A DNA stretch of 5,702 bases from positions 1 to 5,702 of the forward strand of contig JAPLHJ010000305.1 of the NCBI GenBank assembly GCA_026389675.1, read 5' to 3'. The first letter of the stretch is position 1, and each line of letters begins with the position of its first letter. The DNA comes from Chloroflexota bacterium (lineage in GTDB: Bacteria > Chloroflexota > Dehalococcoidia > GIF9 > UBA5629). Of this stretch, positions 1 to 5,702 are shown piece after piece. The translations under genes and the position numbers were made by a program. The notes under the pieces were generated by a model, which worked only from the letters and a program-made list of their open reading frames with translations, made no database searches and was not told where the DNA came from.

Positions 1-335
1 GCTACGGCCGTTGCCCGATGCAGATAAATTCCGCTGCGGTTATCGATGCCCTGCGCAGTTTGGCCCTCGCCAGGGGATCCAAAGTGCCTGAAGGCAACAG
101 GCCGCTGTTTAACCTCATGTTCCTGGCCAATGTCAGGATTTTCGGGCGCTCCTACGACCTGTCCATGAGCGCCGGCTACAAGCTCGGGAGCGGCTCGTTG
201 ATGAGCGATACGGGAAAATTCCCCATTATGTTGAAGAAGGGGAAAATGGCCATTCTCCCGCCATCCGGCGCCGATAAAAAGGCCGTAAGGCGCATTTTTG
301 AAAAGGCCGTGCCGGGTAAAGGAAAAAAGCAATGA
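1..335 (+). CDS. hdrC: Heterodisulfide reductase subunit C-like iron-sulfur protein, 5'-truncated
   Basis: HdrC is the small ferredoxin-like subunit that passes electrons from HdrA to the catalytic subunit HdrB. The frame is open from base 3 and its first residues are Tyr-Gly-Arg-Cys-Pro, followed by MQINSAAVIDALRSLALARG. This matches the end of the second [4Fe-4S] motif of HdrC (CxxCxxxCP) and the helix after it, so the real start and about half of the protein, including the first cluster motif, lie left of the window. The ATG at base 18 is internal, because starting there would lose the Cys-Pro. The C-terminal part (a Gly-rich stretch, then LKKGKMAILPPSG) resembles HdrC tails that lead into a short basic end. 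Its stop overlaps the hdrB start (ATGA), indicating translational coupling. The assignment rests on this partial sequence and on the hdrB neighbour. A related succinate dehydrogenase or glycolate oxidase iron-sulfur subunit is less likely. Confidence 0.82.
   Translation, partial: YGRCPMQINSAAVIDALRSLALARGSKVPEGNRPLFNLMFLANVRIFGRSYDLSMSAGYKLGSGSLMSDTGKFPIMLKKGKMAILPPSGADKKAVRRIFEKAVPGKGKKQ
318..323 (+). promoter_or_regulatory. Ribosome binding site of hdrB
   Basis: AAAGGA lies 8 bases before the ATG at 332, inside the end of hdrC. It supports the ATG that overlaps the hdrC stop codon as the true hdrB start. No other good start is needed, because the conserved YYPGC motif begins at residue 5. 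Confidence 0.6.
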
Positions 336-1204
336 AATACGCATATTATCCGGGGTGCTCGTCACATTCCACTGCCCGTGACATGCACGAGTCGGCCATA
401 GCTGTGGCACGTAAACTGGGTATTGAGCTGGTGGAAATTGAGGGATGGTCCTGCTGCGGGGCAACCGCCGCGCACCAGACCGACCGGGTGCTGGCCGCTT
501 CCCTCCCGGCTGCCAATATGCTGCTGGCTAAGCAGATGGGTCTTGACACTGTGGTCACCTGCGCAGCCTGTTACAACAGGATGAAGGTGACAAACTACGA
601 GGTGTCGTCGTCACCGGCCATGCGGGCCAGGGTGGCCGACGTGGTCGGGCAGCCATATGACGGCTCGGTTGCCGTGAGGCATCTTGTCGAAGTCCTGCTC
701 CGGGATATAGGCATTGAAAAACTGCACAAGAGCTTTACGCACTCCCTTGGAGGGCTGAAGGTAGCCGCTTATTACGGGTGCCTGCTGGTGCGTCCGCACG
801 ATGTAACTCATTTCGACGATGCGGAGAACCCTACTGTCCTCGATCGCCTGGTCGATGCTATGGGGGGGCAGAGCGTCGACTGGCCCGGCAAAGTTGATTG
901 CTGCGGAGGGGGCCTTAACCTGACCCGGACCGACATGGTTGTTAAGCTCTCCGGTTCCATCATCGATATGGCTAAAGAATCGGGCGCAGGGTGTATTACG
1001 GTGGCCTGCCCCATGTGCCAGGCCAGCCTTGACCTGCGCCAGAAGGACATGCAAAAGCAAACGGGCAGGCGCTATGAGATGCCTATTGTATACATTACGC
1101 AATTGCTCGGGTTGTGCCTCGGCATCCCGCGCAAAGAGCTCGGCCTCAACCGTCTGATGGTCTCCCCCGCCAGTGTTTTACAGTCCCTGGCCTCGAAAGC
1201 TTGA
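332..1204 (+). CDS. hdrB: Heterodisulfide reductase subunit B (two CCG domains)
   Basis: In characterised Hdr complexes HdrB is the catalytic subunit, reducing a disulfide at a pair of non-cubane [4Fe-4S] clusters. This 290-residue protein has the usual family length and two complete CCG motifs. The first uses C9, C41-C42, C77 and C80 (CX31CCX34CXXC). The second uses C150, C190-C191, C226 and C229 (CX39CCX34CXXC). All ten cysteines are present, so both clusters should form. The N-terminus MKYAYYPGC is typical, and no signal peptide or membrane segment is evident, so a cytoplasmic protein is expected. The gene overlaps hdrC by four bases and precedes the hdrA-type gene by 32 bases, consistent with one operon. 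The substrate is unknown: outside methanogens, HdrB-like subunits occur in complexes handling substrates other than CoM-S-S-CoB. A seven-G run near base 865 leaves the frame intact. Confidence 0.93.
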   Translation: MKYAYYPGCSSHSTARDMHESAIAVARKLGIELVEIEGWSCCGATAAHQTDRVLAASLPAANMLLAKQMGLDTVVTCAACYNRMKVTNYEVSSSPAMRARVADVVGQPYDGSVAVRHLVEVLLRDIGIEKLHKSFTHSLGGLKVAAYYGCLLVRPHDVTHFDDAENPTVLDRLVDAMGGQSVDWPGKVDCCGGGLNLTRTDMVVKLSGSIIDMAKESGAGCITVACPMCQASLDLRQKDMQKQTGRRYEMPIVYITQLLGLCLGIPRKELGLNRLMVSPASVLQSLASKA

Positions 1205-1221
1205 AAGGTGAAAAATATAAT

Positions 1222-1227
1222 AAAGGT
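1222..1227 (+). promoter_or_regulatory. Probable ribosome binding site of the hdrA-type gene
   Basis: AAAGGT lies 9 bases upstream of the ATG at 1237, within the 32-base A/T-rich gap after hdrB. It supports this ATG over the in-frame TTG at 1201. The conserved part of the protein starts about ten residues after the ATG, which also fits. The match to the Shine-Dalgarno consensus is only moderate. Confidence 0.5.
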
Positions 1228-1236
1228 AACCGTAAT

Positions 1237-4200
1237 ATGACTGCTGATAAAAAAAAGAAGACAGGCGCAGTGCTGGTGCAGGGTGGTGGAATCGCCGGCA
1301 TGCAGGCCGCTCTGGACCTTGCCAACTCTGGTTTCCGGGTGTACCTGGTGGAACGTTCCGCCGCTATCGGCGGCATGATGTCGCACTTGGATAAGACATT
1401 TCCCACCGGGGATTGCGCTACCTGCATCGTATCACCCAAGCTGGTGGAATGCGCGCGCAACCTCAATATCGAGATACTCACGTTGTCGGAACTGATGGAT
1501 ATCCGGGGAGAGGCCGGCAATTTCACGGCCACTGTCCGGCGCTACCCGCGTTACGTCGACGAGGATAAATGCACTGCCTGCGAGCAGTGTACCGACGTCT
1601 GCCCGGTGGATATCCCCAACCACTTCGACCGCGAGCTGGGCACACGCAAGGCCATCGCCAAGGAATACGCGCAGGCTACCCCCAACATATTCAATATCTT
1701 GAAGAACGGGCACGCGCCCTGCAAGGTCACCTGCCCGGCCAATATAAATGTCCAGGGCTATATACAGCTTATCAAGAAGAAAGAGTACGTAAAGGCGGTG
1801 AACCTGATAAGGGAGAGGAACCCCCTTTCCGCCATATGCGGTCGGGCCTGCAACCATCCCTGCGAGGCGGTCTGCACACGCGGAAAATTGGACGACCCCG
1901 TCGCCATCAGGTTACTCAAACGGTTTGCTTCGGATAAGGAGATGGAGCTGGTAGAATCAGGCCGGATCTCCCTGCCGGAAGAAAAAGCACCTCCGGCCGG
2001 CGCGAAGAAGGTGGGGATAATCGGGGCCGGCCCGGCCGGCCTGACGGCGGCGGCCGACCTTGCCGACCGCGGATACGCGGTGACCGTGTACGAGGCATTG
2101 CCCGCTGCGGGGGGGATGTTACGCTGGGGCATACCCGAATATCGGCTGCCCAAGAAAATACTTGATTATGAAGTAGATCTCATTCGCCGCAAGGGTGTTG
2201 CATTCAAATACAACTGCCGGATAGGGGAAGATATCTCTTTTACGAGAATTCAGAAGGATAACGATGTGGTCTTCATCGGGGTGGGCGTGCAGGTCAGCCG
2301 CAGGCTCGGCGTTGAGGGCGAGGATAAAGCTAACATCGACTATGGCGTCGAGTTTCTCAGGCAGGCGGGTGACAGGAATAATTTACCTGCCGTCGGAAGA
2401 AAAGTTGTCGTCATAGGCGGCGGCAATGTAGCAGTAGATGTGGCGCGTACCGCGCTGAGGCTGGGCGCCGGGAGCGTCGAGATGGTCTCCCTTGAGCAGA
2501 GGCAGGAGATGCCGGCCCTGCCGGAGGAGATAGCGGAGACACTTGAAGAAGGTATCAAGGTCAACAATGGATGGGGACCGCGCCGCATACTGGGCAACGG
2601 TGAGGCCACGGGAATTGAGCTAAAACGTTGTATAAGCGTATTTGATAAGGACGGGCGCTTCAGCCCGGCTTATGATGAGAGTGCACTTACAACGGTGCAG
2701 GCAGACCGGGTGATAATAGCCATCGGACAGTCGCTGGACAAGCAATTCATCAGCAGCGCCGGGGTTGAGACAGAGCGTGGATGCTTCAAAGTAGACCCTG
2801 CCACGCTTGAAACATCGCTAAAAGGTGTTTTCGCCGGCGGTGACAGCGTATCCGGGCCGGCTTCGATCATACAGGCTGTAGGCGCTGGCAAGCGGGCCGC
2901 TGAATCCATCGACCGCTACCTCAAGAATGAGGACATGCGTGCTTCCCGCTTTGAAGATACGGTCAAACCACTTTCCGAGGAACTTCTTTCTGATATTTCA
3001 GGTAAAGAGAAAAGACCGCGCGCCCTGCCGTCATACCTTCCGGTAAGCCGGCGGCAGGGGACTTTCAGCGAGACCGAGGGAGGTCTGAGTGAAGAAGCCG
3101 CCCTGGCCGAATCTGAGCGCTGCCTGAACTGTGCCCTGTGTTCTGAATGCCTTGAGTGCGTTAAGGCCTGCGAACAGAACGCCATTGACCATTACATGGG
3201 ACAGCGTGAGGTCAAGTTAGAGATAGGTTCGGTCATACTTGCCCCCGGGTTCGAAGAGTTCCCTGCTGAAAGGAAGGGGGAGTTCGGCTTCGGCCGCTAT
3301 GCCAATGTCCTGACCAGCGTGCAATTCGAGCGGATGCTCTCGGCGTCCGGTCCTTTCGAGGGACATGTTATACGACACTCCGACGGAAAGGAGGCTAAGC
3401 GCATCGCCTGGATACAGTGCGTGGGGTCGCGCGATGCCAGTTGCGGCAACGAGTTCTGCTCATCGGTCTGCTGCATGGTCTCAACCAAGCAGGCGCTGGT
3501 GGCCTCGGATCATACGACCGGGCTGGAGGCCTCCATTTTCTATATGGATATCCGCGCCCACGGAAAAGATTTTGACCAGTATTACGAGAGGGCTAAAAAC
3601 AGCGGTAATATAAGTTATATCAGGAGCATGCCGTCACGCGTCCTGCAGGTGCCCGGCAGTAAGGACCTGCGCCTGCAATTCTACAGCGGCGCCGGGGTTA
3701 TGGAAGAGCGCGATTTCGACCTGGTGGTGCTGTCCGTAGGTATGGAGGCTGGGAAGTCGGCAAGGGGAGCCGCCGGCCGTTTGGGGGTCAGCCTGGATGA
3801 ATACGGCTTCTGTGCCACCGACAGGCTCTCTCCTTTATCGACGTCCAGGCCCGGCGTGTTCGTGGCGGGCGCTTTCCAGGAGCCCAAGGATATCCCGGAG
3901 ACCGTGACACAGGCCAGCGCAGCCGCCTCGATGTCCATGGAACTGCTGGCCGAGGCGCGCAACTCGCTGATAAGCAAAAGGGTCTACCCGGACGAGCATG
4001 ATGTTAGCGACGAGCAGGCCAGGATAGGCGTATTCGTCTGCCACTGCGGCAGGAACATCGCCTCCGTGGTTGATGTCGAACGCGTGGCGGAGATAGCCGC
4101 GCAGCAGCCCAACGTGGTCTTTGCCACGCACACCATGTACACCTGCGCCGATTCCAATCTCAATAATATCCGGGATATGATACATAAGCACCGCCTGAAC

Positions 4201-5702
4201 CGTATTGTGGTCGCATCCTGTACACCGCGTACCCATGAGCCCATATTCCGTGACACGCTGCGCGAGGCCGGGCTGAACCCCTACCTGTTCGAGCTGGCCA
4301 ATATCCGGGACCAGTGCTCATGGGTTCACTCTGCCGAGCCTGAAAAGGCCACCGAGAAGGCGACAGAACTTATGAAGATGTCCATCGCGCGGGCCAGGCT
4401 GCTATCCCCGCTTACGGGGACCTCGTTTGCCGTCGACCAGACGGGTCTCGTCATCGGCGGTGGTATCAGCGGCATGACCGTGGCGCTAGCGCTGGCCGGG
4501 CAGGGTTTTAAGGTGCACCTGGTGGAGAAATCGGACCGGCTGGGAGGCAACGCCCTAACCCTCAGGTATACCCTCGAGCATGAGGATGTTTCTACGTTTG
4601 TGGCCGGGTTGGTGAATGAGGTTGAAAACCATGCGAACATCATCCTTCATCTCGGGACAGATATCACCAATGTGGCCGGCTTCATCGGACAATTCAAGGT
4701 TTCTCTTTTCCAGGACGGCACAGACGGAGAAGTGTCCTGCGGCGCCATAATAGTGGCCACCGGGGCCGCTCCCGCGGCGACCAGGGAATACCTGGGAGGT
4801 ACAGACGAAGGGGTCATGACGCAGCTTGAACTGGAGCAGCGTCTGCACAAAGGCGATTTTGCGCCCGGCCGCAGGAATGTGGTGATGATACAGTGCGCCG
4901 GTTCACGCAATGATGAGAGACCCTACTGCAGCCGTATCTGCTGCTCTATGGCGGTCAAGAACGCATTGAAGATAAAGAAACTGGACCCGTCTGCCGGTGT
5001 CTACGTGCTTTACCGCGATATCAGGACCTACGGCTTCCGTGAAAAATATTACAAGCAGGCGCGTGAAGCAGGTGTTATTTTTATACGTTATGAGCCCGAT
5101 GCCCCGCCGCTGGTTTCACAGGATAATGGACTGGTTGTCAGCCTCAAGAGCCCCGATTTTCCCGAGCCGGTGGAGATTGAGACTGACTGTGTCGTTTTAA
5201 GTACGGGAGTTGACGCGGGGGACAATAGGCGTGTTGCAGATATGCTGAAAGTGCCGCTCAACGCGGATGGATTCTTTGTAGAAGCCCACGTCAAGCTGCG
5301 CCCGGTGGAATTCACCACTGAGGGGATTTTCCTTTGCGGGCTGGCGCATTCTCCCAAGCACATGGATGAAAATATCTCGCAGGCGCGCGCGGCGGCCTCA
5401 CGTGCTTCAACCGTGCTCTCCAAGGCTTATCTGGAGGTCGGAGCACAGGTTTCACAGGTAGACCAGAGCAAATGCATCTCCTGCATGACCTGTACCAAGG
5501 TATGCCCGTACGGCGCCCCGACGGTTAATGCCGACCATAAGGCGGAGATTATCGCTGCCAAGTGCATGGGTTGTGGCATCTGCGCGGCAGAATGCCCGGC
5601 CTGTGCCATACAGTTGAACCACTTCGAATCAAGACAGTTCAAGGATATGCTGGATGAATTATTTAGAAGCGGAAAAGAAGAAAGACGGCCGGCCGTTGTG
5701 CC
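1237..5702 (+). CDS. hdrA: HdrA–GltD-like–HdrA fusion, FAD/iron-sulfur oxidoreductase (3'-truncated)
   Basis: HdrA is the flavin subunit of Hdr complexes and the site of electron bifurcation in studied cases. The frame from the ATG at 1237 runs without a stop to the window edge: at least 1488 residues, far longer than ordinary HdrA (roughly 650). Domains in order: FAD-binding GGGIAG (16-21) with the HdrA hallmark LDKTFPTGDCATC (51-63); a [4Fe-4S] motif (C112, C115, C118, C122); a GltD/NfnB-like NAD(P)H:FAD module (about 149-566); CLNCALCSECLECVKAC (629-645); the remaining HdrA flavin domain with IQCVGSRD (726-733) and CC at 745-746; an HdrA N-terminal cysteine domain (929-1040; C935, C937, C970, C995, C1027); a second FAD domain (GGGISG 1074-1079, LAHSPK 1369-1374); and a C-terminal double [4Fe-4S] ferredoxin (C1413-C1453). 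Predicted role: cytoplasmic electron bifurcation or confurcation between NAD(P)H, ferredoxin and HdrBC. The family call is firm; direction of flow and substrate are inference. Confidence 0.93.
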   Translation, partial: MTADKKKKTGAVLVQGGGIAGMQAALDLANSGFRVYLVERSAAIGGMMSHLDKTFPTGDCATCIVSPKLVECARNLNIEILTLSELMDIRGEAGNFTATVRRYPRYVDEDKCTACEQCTDVCPVDIPNHFDRELGTRKAIAKEYAQATPNIFNILKNGHAPCKVTCPANINVQGYIQLIKKKEYVKAVNLIRERNPLSAICGRACNHPCEAVCTRGKLDDPVAIRLLKRFASDKEMELVESGRISLPEEKAPPAGAKKVGIIGAGPAGLTAAADLADRGYAVTVYEALPAAGGMLRWGIPEYRLPKKILDYEVDLIRRKGVAFKYNCRIGEDISFTRIQKDNDVVFIGVGVQVSRRLGVEGEDKANIDYGVEFLRQAGDRNNLPAVGRKVVVIGGGNVAVDVARTALRLGAGSVEMVSLEQRQEMPALPEEIAETLEEGIKVNNGWGPRRILGNGEATGIELKRCISVFDKDGRFSPAYDESALTTVQADRVIIAIGQSLDKQFISSAGVETERGCFKVDPATLETSLKGVFAGGDSVSGPASIIQAVGAGKRAAESIDRYLKNEDMRASRFEDTVKPLSEELLSDISGKEKRPRALPSYLPVSRRQGTFSETEGGLSEEAALAESERCLNCALCSECLECVKACEQNAIDHYMGQREVKLEIGSVILAPGFEEFPAERKGEFGFGRYANVLTSVQFERMLSASGPFEGHVIRHSDGKEAKRIAWIQCVGSRDASCGNEFCSSVCCMVSTKQALVASDHTTGLEASIFYMDIRAHGKDFDQYYERAKNSGNISYIRSMPSRVLQVPGSKDLRLQFYSGAGVMEERDFDLVVLSVGMEAGKSARGAAGRLGVSLDEYGFCATDRLSPLSTSRPGVFVAGAFQEPKDIPETVTQASAAASMSMELLAEARNSLISKRVYPDEHDVSDEQARIGVFVCHCGRNIASVVDVERVAEIAAQQPNVVFATHTMYTCADSNLNNIRDMIHKHRLNRIVVASCTPRTHEPIFRDTLREAGLNPYLFELANIRDQCSWVHSAEPEKATEKATELMKMSIARARLLSPLTGTSFAVDQTGLVIGGGISGMTVALALAGQGFKVHLVEKSDRLGGNALTLRYTLEHEDVSTFVAGLVNEVENHANIILHLGTDITNVAGFIGQFKVSLFQDGTDGEVSCGAIIVATGAAPAATREYLGGTDEGVMTQLELEQRLHKGDFAPGRRNVVMIQCAGSRNDERPYCSRICCSMAVKNALKIKKLDPSAGVYVLYRDIRTYGFREKYYKQAREAGVIFIRYEPDAPPLVSQDNGLVVSLKSPDFPEPVEIETDCVVLSTGVDAGDNRRVADMLKVPLNADGFFVEAHVKLRPVEFTTEGIFLCGLAHSPKHMDENISQARAAASRASTVLSKAYLEVGAQVSQVDQSKCISCMTCTKVCPYGAPTVNADHKAEIIAAKCMGCGICAAECPACAIQLNHFESRQFKDMLDELFRSGKEERRPAVV
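1681..2934 (+). other. Inserted GltD/NfnB-like NAD(P)H:FAD module within the HdrA-type protein
   Basis: Residues about 149-566 resemble the small subunit of glutamate synthase, the large Nfn subunit and the N-terminal half of dihydropyrimidine dehydrogenase. The module opens with a cysteine-rich helical domain (C162, C166, C201, C205, C209, C213), the type that holds [4Fe-4S] clusters in that family. Next come an FAD Rossmann motif, GAGPAG (263-268), the family signature AAGGMLRWGIPEYRLPK (290-306), a second Rossmann motif for the nicotinamide nucleotide, GGGNVAVDVARTALR (394-408), the EMPA motif (424-427), and the closing FAD motif GVFAGGDSVSGPASIIQAV (530-548). It follows the first HdrA ferredoxin motif directly, in the same frame, and leads through LSEEAALAESERCLNC (617-632) into the next cysteine cluster. 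It would give the complex its own NAD(P)H site. Confidence 0.9.
4021..5702 (+). other. Second HdrA unit within the fusion (to window edge)
   Basis: From residue 929 the protein restarts as an HdrA: RIGVFVCHCGRNIASVVDVE (929-948), then SCTPRTHEP (994-1002) and a Cys-Ser-Trp-Val-His motif (1027-1031). These are hallmarks of the HdrA N-terminal cluster-binding domain. A flavin domain follows, with GGGISG (1074-1079), IQCAGSRN (1218-1225), CC (1235-1236) and LAHSPKHMDENISQARAAA (1369-1387). Two ferredoxin motifs close it: C1413, C1416, C1419, C1423 and C1443, C1446, C1449, C1453. Unlike the first unit, it has no LDKTFPT/CxxC motif and no ferredoxin inside its flavin domain. The two flavin domains align at the IQC(V/A)GSR, CC-x4-K and (M/R)DIR(A/T)(H/Y)G segments, so they are diverged copies of one fold. 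Confidence 0.88.

Noticed and set aside
611..1102. Minus-strand open frame of 163 codons opposite hdrB
   Set aside because: It lies entirely within hdrB, whose cysteine motifs are complete, and its translation shows no recognisable domain. It is a GC-rich shadow frame.
1216..1221. Perfect TATAAT hexamer in the hdrB–hdrA gap, a possible -10 promoter element
   Set aside because: No -35-like hexamer sits 16-18 bases upstream (TTGAAA at 1201-1206 is only 9 bases away), and the implied transcript start near 1228 would fall downstream of the ribosome binding site at 1222-1227. Probably chance in an A/T-rich spacer.
1249..1256. Run of eight A residues just after the hdrA start, resembling a slippery A-AAA-AAG site
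   Set aside because: The conserved HdrA sequence continues in the same frame on both sides, no stimulatory hairpin is evident, and the alternative frames end quickly. It encodes a lysine-rich N-terminus.
1569..1937. Plus-strand frame of 122 codons overlapping the ferredoxin and GltD start of the fusion
   Set aside because: The frame-1 translation here contains the conserved CTACEQC and CGRAC motifs, so this is an out-of-frame shadow.
2109..2115. Seven-G run that could hide a sequencing frameshift
   Set aside because: The GltD family signature reads correctly through it (AAGGMLRWGIPEYRLPK), so no base is missing or added.
3835..4236. Minus-strand open frame of 133 codons opposite the HdrA fusion
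   Set aside because: It is fully inside the conserved HdrA frame and overlaps the hallmark HdrA N-terminal domain on the other strand. No independent coding evidence.

Overview
The window is one tightly packed plus-strand operon fragment encoding a heterodisulfide reductase (Hdr)-type electron-transfer complex, in the order hdrC (5' end cut off), hdrB, then a very large hdrA-family gene that is still open at the right edge. I see no RNA gene, mobile element, CRISPR array or stretch over 300 bases without a gene. The minus-strand reading frames look like shadows of these genes.

Layout: the left 335 bases hold the C-terminal part of HdrC, starting inside its second [4Fe-4S] motif. HdrB (290 aa) overlaps it by four bases and has two complete CCG domains, the fold that carries the non-cubane [4Fe-4S] clusters of the Hdr catalytic site. 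After a 32-base gap comes a reading frame of at least 1488 codons with no stop. It encodes a composite flavin/iron-sulfur protein: an HdrA flavin domain with one ferredoxin cluster motif, then an inserted GltD/NfnB-like NAD(P)H:FAD module with its own cysteine-rich N-terminus, then the rest of the first HdrA unit, then a second HdrA unit (HdrA N-terminal cysteine domain, second flavin domain, C-terminal 2x[4Fe-4S] ferredoxin).

How the parts probably work together (inference from family knowledge): the GltD-like module would exchange hydride with NAD(P)H. The HdrA flavins would split or merge electrons between a low-potential carrier such as ferredoxin and the HdrC/HdrB branch, and HdrB would act on a disulfide or another thiol-type or organic substrate. 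A hydrogenase or formate dehydrogenase would not be needed as electron input if the fused NAD(P)H module serves that role. The physiological substrate cannot be read from this window.

Organism: a strict anaerobe is suggested by the density of iron-sulfur and flavin motifs. The moderately high GC content, combined with frequent ATA (Ile) and AGG (Arg) codons, would fit an uncultured Chloroflexota (Dehalococcoidia-like) or a sulfate-reducing/syntrophic bacterium. This assignment is weak. Nothing specific to methanogens is seen.
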